Source: Cynocephalus volans
Lineage: Eukaryota; Chordata; Mammalia; Dermoptera; Cynocephalidae
Direction: 5' to 3'
DNA length: 64,000 nucleotides
Assembly (NCBI RefSeq): GCF_027409185.1
Contig: NC_084463.1
Coordinates: 51,826,907-51,890,906, forward strand
The notes under the pieces were generated by a model. The model ran no database searches and had not been told where the DNA came from. It was given only the letters and a program-made list of their open reading frames with translations. This document shows, piece by piece, positions 35,871 to 52,737 of this stretch (position 1 is the stretch's first letter; each line of letters begins with the position of its first letter). The position numbers and the translations under genes were made by a program.

Positions 35871-38800
35871 TATTTTTTTTAAAAGCCCACACAAATACAG
35901 TTCCAATACTGACTTTCACCAGAGTACCGACATGGAGGCTACACTACTGTGGCTACCAGAAGCCAGTTTTAAAACTCCCCATTCAATGGTCAATATAAAA
36001 CACATCTAGAAAAGCAACTCCCTCTTCTCAAAGCCCACTTCAGAGTACTAGAAAAAGCAAGTGCTGTGCAAGATGACTAGAGACCAACATAGAGGTGCTA
36101 GAAATATGAAAAATAAAACTGATGACACCACCAAAGGAATATAATGATTTTCAAGTACCAGACTGTATAGTCAATTGAAGAAGTCCTTCAATTGACTGAA
36201 AAGGAATTTCAAGAATCCCTAAGAAACTCAGTAAGATACAAGAAGAATCAGATGATACAACAAAATGAGAAAAAGTATCCAGGACCTGAAGGAGGAAATG
36301 TACAAAGATACTATTGGGCTTAAAAAAGAATGTAGCAGATCTCATGGAACTGGAAGTGTTATTCAATGAAATAAGAAACAGAACTGAGAGCATTAACAGC
36401 AGGCTAGAATGAGCAGAAGAAAGAATTTTTGATGTCAAAGACAGCCTTTTGAAATAACCAAAGTAGACCAAAAAAAAAAAAGAAAGAATTTTATGAAAAA
36501 GAAGAAAGTCTAAGACAACAAGCAGGCACCCTGACATACACAAATACCTGAATCATGGGTGTTTCAAAAGGGAAGAAAAATGAAAAGGAATTGAAAACAT
36601 ATTCAATGAGATAAAAGCAGAAAACTTCCCAGGTATAGGGAGAGATAGGCATGTTCAGATCAAGGAGGCTCAAAGATCCCCAAACTCATTCAATCCAAAA
36701 ACATCCTCTCCAAGACATCATAGTCAGATTGGCAAAGGTCAAAGACAAAGAATCTTAAAAGCAACAAAAGTGTCCAGTCACCTGTTAGGGAGCCCCCATC
36801 AGAGTGACAACAGACTTTTCATCAGAAACCCTAAAGGCCAGAAGAGAATGTAATGATATATTCAAAATACTAAAAGGCAAAAATTGCCAGCAAGGAGTAC
36901 TATACCCAGGAAGTCAATTCTTTAGAAACAAGGGAGAAAGAATACATTTCCCACAAAAACAAATGCTGTGGGAACTCACCACCACACAACCAGCCCAACA
37001 AGATTTCTTCAAGGGAGTACTGCATCCAGTATCTGAACAACAAACATCTTTATGATGGATACATGAGAAAGAACAAAACCCATTAATAGAAGAAAAATGC
37101 AAACGTTAAAGAGAAAGAAACTTCTAAAATCACCTCAGAAAAGCAACAAACATGGAAGACAAACTATGAAATGGAAGTAAAGGAAAAAATGTATTCAAAG
37201 CATCCAAGCAAAAATCAATAAAATGTCAGGAGTAAGTCAACATAGTTTAATAATAACTCTTAATGTACATGGATTAAATACCCCACTCAGAAGACATGGA
37301 GTGATTGGATTAAAAGGATAGAGCAAACTATATGCTGTCTCACCTCCCCTGTAAAGGCACACACATACTAAGAGTAAACAGAGGGAAAAAGAAATGTCAT
37401 ATGAGTGGAAACCAAAAACAAGGAAGAGTAGCTATTCTTATGTTGGATAAACTAGATTTTAAACCAGAAACCATAAAAAGAGATATAGAAGGTTACTATA
37501 TAACGAAAAAGTATATATTGAGAAAGAAGACCTAACAATACTGAATATATATGCACCCAACTTTAGAGTTAACAAATATATCAAGCAAACACTATTAGAC
37601 TTAAAGAGAGAGATTCTAATAGCATAATAGTTGGGGAACTGAACACCCCTCTCTGAACATTGGACAGATCATCTAGGTGAAAAACCAACAGAAACACAAG
37701 ATTTAAACTGCACTTTAGAGGAATTGGACTTGGCAGATATCTAAAAAGATTTCATCCAGCAACCACAGAATATATATATTTTCTCATCAGTATATGGAAT
37801 ATTCTCCAGGATAGACCATATGTTAGGTCACAAGTCAAGTCCCAAAACATATGAAGTTATTTCATATATATTTTCAGATGACAATGGATTAAAAATAGAA
37901 ATCAATAACAAACAAAACTCTGAAAATCTTACAAACACATGGAAATTAAACAACATTTTCCTGTATGACCTATGGGTCCAAGAAGAAGTTGAACAAGAAA
38001 TCAAAAAATTTCTTGAAACTAATGAAAATAAAGACATCACACCAAAACATAGGCGATACTGCAAAATCAATAATAAGAAGGAAATTTACCGTAATAAATA
38101 CTTAAATGGGAAGAGTAGAAGGACTGAAAATAAACAGCAAAATACCTCAAAAAACCATAGAACGATCAATTCCAAAACTAATAGATGGCAAGAAATAAGA
38201 TCAGTGCAGGACTAAATGAAATAGAAACCCCCCAAAATGATACAAATGATCAGTGAAACAAAAATTTGTTTTTTTGAGAAGATAATCAAAATAGACACAA
38301 TTTTATGTAGGCTAATTAAAGAAAGAAGAGATAAGACACAAATAACAAACATCAGAAATGAAAAAGAGGACATCACTACCTATACCACAGAAACCCAAAA
38401 ATCATTGGTGACTGTTATAAACAACTATACACCAATAAATTTGAAAACCTGGAGGAAATGGGCAAATTTCTGAACACACAAAAACTACCAAGGCTGAATG
38501 AAGAAGATATAGAAAACCTGAACAAAACGATAACAAGCAACAAGATTGAAGCAGTAATCTGCAATCTCCTAACAAAGAAAAGCCAAGGGCCAGATGGCTT
38601 TACTGATGGATTGTAACAAACCTTTAAGGAGTAATTAATATAAATTCTTTTGAAACACTTCCAAAAAATTGAAACAGAGGTTATTCTCTGAAACTCTATG
38701 AGGGAGACAGCATTCCGATCCAAAAGCAGACAAAGATGCCACACGCACACAAAAAATGAACTATACGCCACTATATTTGATGAATATAGACACAAAAATC

Positions 38801-40677
38801 CTCGATAAAATATTAGTAAATAGAATTCAGCAGAACATCCTAAAAAATAGACATTGTGATCAAGGAGGATTCATCCCAGAGACACCAGAATGGTTCAAGA
38901 TATGCAAGTCAATGAATGTGTTACCCAACATCAACAAAATCAAGGACAAAACGCATATGGTTATCGCCACAGACACTGAAGAAGCACTTGAAAAAATTCA
39001 ACATCACTTCATGGTAAAGACTGTCAGCAAATTAGGTATAGAAATTATCTCAACACAATAAAAACCATATATGACAAACTTAATGTCAGTTTTATCCTGA
39101 ATGGGGAAAAGTTGGAAGCTTTTCCCTTAAGAATGGGAAGAAAACAAGGATATCTACCCTCAACTCTTATTTAATGTGGTATAGGAAATACTAGCCACTA
39201 TAATCAGTCCAGAGAAAGAGGAAAAGTGCATCCAGAATGGAAAAGAGAAAGTCAAATAGTCTGTTTGCAGGTATCATGATCCTATGTATAGTGAAGCCTA
39301 AATAGTCTACATAAAAACCTCTTAGATTCAGTAAACAGTTTCAGTAAAGTTTCAGGATACAACATCAACATGCAAAGATCAGTAATGTTTTTGAACCCAC
39401 AGAAAAAGAAATCAAGAAAGCTGTATTCGATTTACAGTGGTCACAGTTAATGAGGAATGTGAAAGATCTCTACATTGGGATCTACAAATCAATGTTGAAA
39501 AAAATCAAGGAAGAAAAAAAGGAGGAAAGATATTCTATGCTCTTGGATTGGAAGAAATGGATTGAAAACTTAAAAATAAGGGCTGAAACTATAAAACTCC
39601 TAAAAGCAAACATAGGGGAAATACTTCAGGAAGTAGGACTTGGCAAAGACTGTTTGAATATGATCCCCACAGCATAGGCAACCAAAGAAAAAAATAAAGA
39701 AATGGTATTATATCAAATTAGAAAGCTTCTGTGTAGGCAAAAGAACAACCTACAGATTGGGAGAAAATATTTGCAAACTATGCACCTGACAAAAGATTGA
39801 TTCCCAGAGTATACAAGTAACTGGAACAATTTAACACTAAAATAACAAATAGTCTGACTTTAAAAATGTGCAAAGGAGCTGAATAAGCATTTCCCAAAGG
39901 AAGGTATATAGATGTCCAGTAGACACATGAAGATACTCAATATCACTCAGCATCTGGGAAGTGCAAATCAAAACCATACCCAGATATCATCTCACTCCAG
40001 TTAGAAAGGCTATTATCAAAAAAGCAGAGAATAACAAATGCTGATGAGAAGGTAGAGAATGAGGAACCCTCCTATACTGTTGATGAGACTGTAAATTGGT
40101 GCAGCCATTATGGAAAATGGTATGGATGTTCCTCAGGCAACTACAGGTAGAACTGCCAAATGACTCAGCAATTGCACTGTGGATTATATATTTGAAGGTA
40201 TGGAAATAATCATGTAGGAGGGACACCTGTACTCCCATGTTTATTGCAGCTCCATTTGCAGTAGGCAAGAGTTGGAACCAACCTAAATTTTCATCATTGG
40301 ATGATTTGATAAGGAAATTGTGGTATATTTATATAATGGAATATTACTCTGCCATAAAAAGAATGAAACATTTCCATTCACAGCAGCATGGAAGAACTTA
40401 GAAAAATTTATGTTTAGTAAAATAAGACAGGCACAGAAAGAGAAATATTGCATGTCTTCAAATATATGTGGGAGCTAATAAAATAAATAAATACATAAGT
40501 AAACAATAAAGCATCAAAAGAAATACACAAGAATCACAATAATGTATTGAACTTTGAGAGAAAACAGAAGTGTAGTTACCAGAGGTAGAAAACAGCAAGA
40601 TGTATGTGGGAAGGGAGTAAAGGGACCCCCAAATCGATTACTTTGTGTAATGAAGAATATAGTAATCACCCTTTTTG

Positions 40678-42633
40678 TTTATTTAAATTAAAAAATTTTT
40701 ATTGAATCAAAATTGATTATACATATTTTGGAGGCTCAACATTTGAGATATGTTGACCAAATCAATATTACTAGCATATATAGTGTTACAAATTGCAGTT
40801 ATTCTTTATGCCTCTTGTGCAGTCTATCCCCATCCGTTTTTCCCCCCTCCCCTCTCTATTCAGCCTAGATTTCTTCTCTCCCTCTGGAACAATAATGGTT
40901 ACTCTGTTGATTTGCTGCCCAAATGATCTGTCCAATGCTGAGAGGCACAATCAGGTCCCCAAATACTATCGTAGAGCAGATGTCTCTTCCGTCACTATGA
41001 AATGGGCTCTGTAGAGACAGACATCCTCCTCCTTTCTTTATCTCTGCTGGTGACTTTCCTTGTGTCAACTCTCTCCGGTGGCTGGCAGACCATCTGTGTG
41101 GTGGTTGTGGCATCTAGCCACCTTCATGGCAGCCATGGTTATTATGGTGGCTGTGGTGGGCCACCCACATGGAAGAGATGTTTTTGGCCTGCTCCATGCT
41201 GCTGGCAGTGTGCCTGGTTGGAGACTGTCTGGTCCCTTTCTGCATACCCTGGGTCCCTGAGTGGGCCCTGAGGTGCTGGCACAGGTTGCCTGGTTGTGGG
41301 AGGGGGGTCCAGTCCCCTTCTCCATGCCTCAGGTCCCAGGGAAGGCCCTGAGGCACTGGCATGGGGTGCCTGCTTGTGGAGACGTTCCATAACCTGGGTG
41401 GGCCCCAGAGTGCTCGCATAGGGTGCCTGGTTGTGGGAGGGAGGTTTGGTCCCCTTATCCATGCCTTAGGCCCCTGGGCTGGCCCTGATGCACTTCCCAG
41501 CATGCCTGATTGTTGGAGGGGGTCTGGTCTCTATGCCTCAGGTCCTCAGGCAGACCCCTAGGCACTGAGTGTGTCTGGTTGTGGGAAGGGAAGGGGGTGC
41601 AGTCCCTGGCTGCTAACCCCGGGTACCAAGGCAGAACCCTAGGCATTGTTGGCATGCCTGTATATTGGAGTGGGATCCAGTTCTTGGCTCCAATCCTTGG
41701 GTTCTTAGGTGGGGCTGTGAGGTGCTGGTGGTGTGTGGTTGTGGGTGGGGTTACTGGCCCCTTGCTCCATGCCTCATGTCCTATGGTGGACCCCAAGGCA
41801 TTCGTGGTGTGCCTGGCCCAGAACTAAGTTTTTGTCCTTTGCTTGCTTCTAACCTGGGGAAAGTTCCTGTGGGAATCAGGACTTTAGCTGTGTGATTGAG
41901 GTAAATTGCTGCTTTGCTGCTGTTTCCTAGGGAAGAATTTTTGTGCAGCTCAGGCTTTAATGGTTGACCTTACAGGTGCTTCCGGCTCTCCAGACAGTGC
42001 ACCTGGGTCGTGTAAAAACTCTGATCTGGGCCTGAGTTCATTGAACTGCACCCCGTGCAATTCTGCATTCCTGACCAGTCTCCTTTGAGTGGTCCTGTGC
42101 TCATTGGGGGGCAGATTGGCTGTCCTTGCTGTGTCCCAGTGTTCTCCCAGTGGGCCCATCTCCCCAACCACCCATGCTCCAAACACTTCCCCTGGGACGG
42201 GCCCTGCACCAGACCCTTGTGGTGACTCACCAGTGTGAGTGGCTTCCCTTTTTCAGCTGTTCTGGCTCCTCAGTCCTGTGTGGGTCCATGGGAACCCTTT
42301 TAGTGATCTTGCTGTCCTGGGGGCCACCAAAGTTCTCTTCTCCCCTTCCACCTCCAAGTAATTCCATCTAAAGGGCACAGCTGCGGCTTCTGCCAGCTCC
42401 TGCTCCATGAACTCCAACATTAAAGCAGCCATGGCCCAAAACACTGAGAGCAGTTTTTTCTTTCTCTCTTCATGGTTTCTCCAGTCTTCATGAGTTCCAT
42501 AGGTCTCTCCTTCTCTTCACCTGAGCTCCAGCAGCACCAGCTTGGCTGTTACATTTTTATAGTTGTAAATTTGTCGATTTGTGGGAGTGACACTGGTGAC
42601 CGTCTACTCTGCCATCTTGACCAGAAGTCCTCA
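40678..42633 (-). mobile_element. Composite VNTR retroelement, copy 2
   Basis: Same order as copy 1: an L1-like 5' end at about 42630 (minus strand ggacttctggtcaagatggc), a unique body (for example tttgctgctgtttcctaggg, also in copy 1), a tandem array (about 41830-41210), the shared block with 'atggcagccatggttatt' near 41127, an ORF2-like fragment (about 40990-40900), then a purine-rich tract and 3' end (about 40690). It is flanked by imperfect repeats agtaatcaccctttttg (40661) and actaattatcctgattt (42634). By eye the copies are roughly four-fifths identical. Confidence 0.75.
41210..41830 (-). repeat. ~79-bp tandem array (about 8 units) of copy 2
   Basis: Units carrying tgcctggttgtggga and ctccatgcct, as in copy 1, but fewer and more irregular. 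This difference in unit number is why I call it a variable-number array. Confidence 0.85.
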
Positions 42634-42760
42634 ACTAATTATCCTGATTTTAATGTCACATATTGCACACAGGTATTGATATTCAATGCTGTACCCCAAA
42701 GATATGTACAATCAACTATGTTGCAATAATAAAACTTAAAATGCTTTTTATTGTACCTTC

Positions 42761-43440
42761 ACTTATTTCTTTAATTCCCATTATGGATATGCAGATTCTA
42801 ATGCATGTCTTTTTTCTTCTCTGTAAGAATTTTTTTTTTTTCACTTTGCTTCCAGCACAGGTGTATTGGCAACAAATTCTCTCAATTTCTTTTGCCTGAG
42901 AAAGTATTTCTTCTTTTCTATAGCGTAATTTCATAGTGTACAGAAATCTGGGCTGTAGGTTGCTTTAATCAACAGTTTGAATATTTCAGTATTCTCTCCT
43001 TCTGTGGATTCTCAGGAGATGCTGGGAGTAATTCTTATCTTGCTGCTTTTTAAGCAAGATGTTTATTCCTCCCTCTGGCTTCAGTCAGATTTTTTCTCTA
43101 TTTTTCATTTTCTGAAGTTTGAGAACTACATATGAAAATGTAGATTTTTGGCATTTATCTGGCTCTGTGTTTAACTCCCTTGATGTTTGATTTTGTGCTT
43201 GATGTTAAATTATGGAAGTCCTTCGACATTATTGTTTTAAGTGTTTCTTCTATGTTTTTCCCCTCCATCTGTTTTCTGCTGTTTTTTTTTCATTACTCTT
43301 TGTTACAACTCTTGTCATTGTCCACCAGTCCTCAGAGATTATGTTCTGTCCTCAGATATTATGTTCTGTTCTTTTTTGTCTTTTTCTTTTGTGTGTATGC
43401 TTTTCAGTTCTTAATTTTTTGATGTATCCTCAAGCCAAGA
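42761..43440 (-). mobile_element. Ancient L1 fragment, antisense (5' part)
   Basis: T-rich sequence whose minus strand resembles the ORF1/5' region of old L1s; strongly decayed. Confidence 0.45.
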
Positions 43441-43464
43441 GATTTTTTTCCTCAGCTGTGTTCA

Positions 43465-43545
43465 GTCTGTGAAGTTCATGAGAGTATGGTGCCAGTCATA
43501 TCAAGGACCATAGTTTGATCCCTATACAGGTCAGTTGCCCACCCA
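43465..43545 (+). mobile_element. Old tRNA-derived SINE fragment, sense
   Basis: gttcatgagagtatggtgcc then a B-box-like catagtttgatccctata and a caggtcagttgccc tail, in the order of the tRNA-Ile-like SINE. Confidence 0.6.
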
Positions 43546-43920
43546 CCATGTATCTTTATAATGTCTGTGTAATTATTTAAAGGAATTTCATTGATAGAAC
43601 AGTGAATATGTTGGATTTGAAAATGGACCAAATGCAAAAAAATAACAATAATAAAAGTAAATATAAGATGAATTATATTATTGTTAGACTTCTTAATACA
43701 GAGCTTTCCTTTAATGGTGTAATAAATTTAGAAGATTTCTTTTTGTTCTTTACAGTCTTTCATTTCCTCTATCTTACGATTAACAATAAAGTGCTTCTGC
43801 AGACTCTGTCCTTGTTCTTTTTTGGTTTTGATTTGTTTTCTTTTTATTTGGACTCTCTTAGGTTTGTTCACTGATTCTGATGTCTTCAAGTAACATTAAA
43901 ATTGTCATACTTTCCTTGTA
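43546..43920. other. No gene; AT-rich unassigned DNA
   Basis: Low-complexity A/T runs. No exon or named repeat with clear ends. Confidence 0.4.
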
Positions 43921-44302
43921 CTGAATGTCCGCCCGAAACCTGACCCCCAGCTTGACAGTGTTAAGATAGTGGGAAATCCAATTATGGTCATTGAAAGTTG
44001 GGGCCTTCAAGATGTGATTAGATTGTAAGATCATGCCATAAGGAACAAGTTAATAATGGGGGGCAGAAGTGTGCTTCTGAGGGTTTTAAAAGAAGAGCAT
44101 GTGAGAGCTTAGCCTGTCTCCCCTCTGCCGTTTTCTGCCATATGAGACCACTGGGTCACTGTCATCTCCACCACAGCCATCCCCAGCTGTGTTCCCTGGA
44201 CCTTGGGCTTTCCAGCTCTTGAGTCTGCAAACAGTAAATTTCATTTTCTTACAAATCACCGAGTTCCAGGTATGTTGTTATAAGCACTGGAAATGGACTA
44301 AC
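43921..44302 (+). mobile_element. MaLR-type (MST/MLT) LTR, sense
   Basis: Starts ctgaatgtccgcccgaa and runs through atgtgattagattgtaagatcatg, a pyrimidine-rich promoter part, cttgggctttccagctct, an aacagtaaatttcattttctt signal region and a ...ttgttataagcac end. This is the sense order of MaLR LTRs. Confidence 0.75.
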
Positions 44303-44640
44303 AAATTTTCAAATCTTTATCTTCAGCTTAGGTCTCTCACTTCAACTCTGGAATCATGTATCTGACTGCAATTTGGACATACCCACAGATATTTTAAGTA
44401 TAATATGTTCAAGTCTGCTTTATTTCTGCCCATCATATTTTTCTGCCATTCTTCAATTTACACTTTAGAGTGCCACTACCTAACTAACTATGATTATGTA
44501 GAGAGCCTGAGAGTAAAACACTTTTTCATTTTCTGCACAGGAATTTAATACCACAGTGTCTTCCTGCATTTTATTTCTCTTTCTTTTTCTTTTTTGTAGT
44601 ATTGCATCCCTCTTCTGGATGCATACTGCTCTGTGTTCTT
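44303..44640. other. No gene; unassigned intronic DNA
   Basis: No exon or named repeat recognised. Confidence 0.4.
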
Positions 44641-44747
44641 TTTGTTCTTTTTTTTTGTTTTCCTCTTGGGTGGCCAGTGCTGGGATCTGAACCTGTGACC
44701 TGAGTGTTACCAGAACCACACTCTCCATAGTGAGCTAACTGACCAGA
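44641..44747 (-). mobile_element. Old tRNA-derived SINE (CYN-like)
   Basis: The minus strand reads ggtcagttagctcactatgg, then an arm ending cacaggttcagatccc and a tggccacccaagagga tail. This is a clear tRNA-Ile-like body. Confidence 0.8.
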
Positions 44748-45440
44748 CTTGCTCTATGTTCTAATGTAGCTAGTCTTCCATCATCCTGTTTTCTTCCCAT
44801 CTGACTCTAAGGTTCTTTCCATTCTCTTTCTAGTGGATAGCTATTATATTGTAAATCTAGTTATGTGATTTTGGAAATACAAATCAGTTACATTATTTGC
44901 ACCCTGTGGTTTCAAAAGAGGCAGTGTTCAGTCTCATGCAGACACAAGCAATTTTTTGATATGTAGGAAGGAAATTTTGGAAAGCACTTATGTGTGCCTT
45001 CAGTTTATAAGTAATTAAAAAACAGTTGCATATGCTTTACTGTTTGAAATAGACAAATATGTAAATGCAGAATCATTTCATAATGAGTTTTTAAAATAGT
45101 GTGTGTATTTGTTATCACAGCTCACAAGCATTCACCTAGACATGGTGCTGTGTGTAGTTCCACTAACATGGGGTGTCTTCCTTTGGTCTTGTGATGGCAG
45201 TTTTGCTGTTGTCTTATATTAAGGAAAACATGTGGTTCACATGGAAGAGCTTAATGTCTTTGTCATTTCAGTGAATTTCAAAATACATTTCTGTGTTTAT
45301 CTTACACACTGGTTCAGTTATATATTTACACTTATGTCTTCATACCTGATTATAAACTCCTTGGAAAAGCATTCTATTCATACTTTTGTCACTAGCCACA
45401 GGGATGGTCCTTAGTTATAAGGTAAGATTTGGAATCATAT
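44748..45440. other. Intron 2 end; nothing recognised
   Basis: No named repeat or exon. 45441-46205 is homologous, inverted, to 62035-61300 (see that entry). Confidence 0.45.
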
Positions 45441-45543
45441 ATTTAGTAATTATTATATTATTACGGTAACAGGATATTCCTCTTGTTGTTGTTTTTCTCC
45501 ACCATATAGAGTACCAAAAAGAAGCATCTTGTTTAATACATAA

Positions 45544-45544
<1 letters not shown>

Positions 45545-45582
<38 letters not shown>

Positions 45583-45590
45583 ACACACAA
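45545..45590. repeat. CA microsatellite
   Basis: About 22 CA units with one interruption, directly upstream of the KRAB A exon. The inverted relic at 61.9 kb has only a short remnant here. Confidence 0.97.
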
Positions 45591-45642
45591 AGAGGTGTGA
45601 ACTTTGAGATTCCTGTTTTGTGACCCAGGGCTGGTGGCTTGA

Positions 45643-45798
<156 letters not shown>

Positions 45799-46033
45799 TG
45801 AAACTCTTCAGTAACATTCAGGAGGCACAGTTTTTAAAATTAATATAGGAACAATTTATAGGGTTTTACACTATTTGGTAAGAGTATATTTCATGATAAT
45901 CATGTCATCCTTATCTCAGAAAAGACTCAATTGGCCTCTTTATTGCATACTTTCTGTAGCTGAGCTCTTGTCATTCTTCTAAGGATCTCACTTTGCAGTT
46001 TTATAAATGTCCTGTGTTACTTCCTCTTAACAG

Positions 46034-46126
46034 GGTACTGCATTAGTGAACCTGAAGTGATCCTCAGGTTGGAGAAAGGAGCAGAGCCACGGTTGATAGA
46101 AGAACACCCAAACCAGAGCCTCCCAG
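46034..46126 (+). CDS. ZNF717-like: KZFP exon 4: KRAB B box
   Basis: 93 bp between acceptor CTTAACAG (ending 46033) and donor GTTAGT (46127). It enters and leaves in phase 1, keeping the frame into the finger exon. It encodes a typical KRAB B box (I-S-E-P-E-V-I-L-R-L-E-K-G) with an E-P-R-L-I-E-E-H-P core. KRAB B helps KRAB A but does not itself bind TRIM28. It lies 240 bp after KRAB A, as in most KZFPs. The donor GTTAGT is weaker than GTAAGT but acceptable. Confidence 0.93.
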
Positions 46127-46444
46127 GTTAGTAAACACATCCTGGGCAGAGGCCAGGAAAAGTAAAACCCAGCAGATCCTGCCTGTTGTCAGCTGTTTCT
46201 AGCAATTTTCCCCCAGATTCCTGAGTGGAGACTGGCTCATCATGCATCAAATACATATATAATCTTTTAGATGGACTCACGCATACATATCTCCATATTT
46301 TACTGTGCTATTTTAAAAATATATTTTCTTAAATTATAACCCCTACATTTCTCTGATTTGACATTTATTTTTGGTGGTCACTTTTTCAATATTGTCAGTT
46401 GCCTTTGTGTCCTCACTCTCATGGATACGGTTTTTCAGACTCTA

Positions 46445-46640
46445 TCCTTTTGTGTTGCTTAAAAACGACTATCTGACACTTGGTAATTTATAAAGAAACA
46501 AAGTGTCTTTTTCAGTTCTGCTCTGGACCTTGGGCATTCCGAGGTCAAGGGGCTGCATGTGGTGAGGCTCTTGTTTCTGGTGTGGATTCTTGGCAGAATC
46601 CCAATGTAGTGCAGGGTATCACTTAGGGAAAAAAGGTTCA
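46445..46640 (-). mobile_element. MaLR-like LTR fragment, antisense
   Basis: cttttgtgttgcttaaaaac, acttggtaatttataaagaa and tcaaggggctgcatgtggtg follow the start of an antisense MST/MLT LTR. Truncated. Confidence 0.6.
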
Positions 46641-51195
<4,555 letters not shown>

Positions 51196-52737
51196 CCTGC
51201 AAATATGTACTTGTTTTCAGGTATTGGGGAATGTTTTGAGGATTCCCTATTGATAGAAAAATTTGCTGATGCTAGAGTCCCTTCTTCAAATGGTGCAGTG
51301 TTTGTGTCTTATCAATTCATGTCCTGCCATGTACATTACTTAAGATGTTGGGGAAAATGTGAGTACTCTGTAAATAGTTGTTATAGTGTGTTGTTTTTTT
51401 TTTGTAGAATTGTTTCCTTTATTTCATAATTGTATTTTTAAAGATATTTGATAAGTAGTAGGTTGACTAACACGATGTGTAATACTCATGGAAGGAGGAC
51501 TGTAATGAGTGTGAAAACATCTTTTCTCCAAAGTCTCAAGGCCGACTATTGTTAGAGCACTGTTGCTTATAGCATTGTGCTCATGACACAGTCATGCCCC
51601 ATCATTACAATCATCCCCATAGCAGCCACTCACGAAAAAATAAAAATAGAAAATGAGTCACATCATGCAAGCATTAGAGAATTTTCACAGTGGAGAAATT
51701 CGGCATGGATTAGACTGGCTATGTGTTTTCTAAATACAACCACCCTTTTCTCTTGTATACATAGCCTGCAATTTGAGCCTTCTGTGATTGGGTTGAGGAC
51801 CATGTAATTTGGCTCTGTTCAGTGGAACATAGATATAAGTGATCAACATTACTTCCAGGCCAGGCAATAAAAAAAAAAAAATGCCATGCAGATTTTCCTG
51901 ATTTCTCATGTTCCCTGTGACTGAATGAAGATGACTCCTGGGTGGAGCTGGGGTCCACAGATGGGAAAAATCCACCCTAACTTAAAATAGAAGGAATTGA
52001 AGAAACCAGAGATATTCCCACCTCTATCCCCAAACCTCCATTTATACATTATATAAGAAATTCTCTTTGTTGAGCCATTCTGTGTGTGCTTTGTTTGTAC
52101 AAAACAACCATCCCACTGCAGCTAATTGATTTTACAAACTTTCTGAGCCATTACCAGTCCTTGTATATGGGAAGAGAATCCTGTGTTGTCACCTTTTATA
52201 ACCAAATCAGTATATGGAAAAATCAAATTATGGGGAGAATCAATGCAATAAATATGGGACATCGTATCAGGCAGGGACACCTCATTGAATAGTTAAAGTT
52301 AAATATCCATCTAATCTTTAATGTGTTAATGCTTTCAAGAAAACGTTCAACGTGTTTTTTGTCAGAATTTGAAATGAAAACTATGAATTTTATGTAATTA
52401 ATGTAAATTTTGAAATAGAAATAAAATTAGTATCAAACCTATTTTTAACGTTTTGAGTGTATACCAATATTTAAATATGATTGGTGATACTGTCTCTCAG
52501 GACCTTTGGCTTACACATTTTTGGTTGTCATAACTGAAGGTTATGAAGCACTTCTCCGTCTAGTGGAAAGAAGGCACAGATGTCGCTAAACAGCCTACAG
52601 TGCACCAAAAAGCTTCCTCATGTATGCAACATTTATGCATAAATGTGTTCTTCATTGACAATTTATCTTAACGGAACCCAGCATAACTCTGCAAATGAAA
52701 TATGTACACTTAGTCTAATAAATAGTTTGGTTTGACT
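51196..52737 (+). other. 3' flank / probable 3' UTR; poly(A) signals
   Basis: No further exon. AATAAA occurs at 51866-51871, 52247-52252 and 52420-52425. Any could end the KZFP transcript, and I cannot choose. No named repeat recognised. Confidence 0.5.

Larger units (their letters stand above)
35880..42760 (+). mobile_element. L1, plus strand, interrupted by composite copy 2
   Basis: 35880-40670 runs from the 5' UTR/ORF1 region (about 35930-36800) through ORF2 endonuclease (about 37250-37800), reverse transcriptase (about 38400-39200) and the C-terminal region (39450-40480). 42634-42760 then completes the 3' UTR (attgcacacaggtattgata) up to an A-rich end. Open pieces include 37820-38215 and 38756-39061. 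Stops and frameshifts throughout make it inactive. The 40678-42633 composite inserted in its 3' UTR. Confidence 0.85.

Noticed and set aside
41002-41827. Open frames in the second VNTR as a protein family shared with the first
   Set aside because: The frames do not correspond between the two copies, as expected for a non-coding array.
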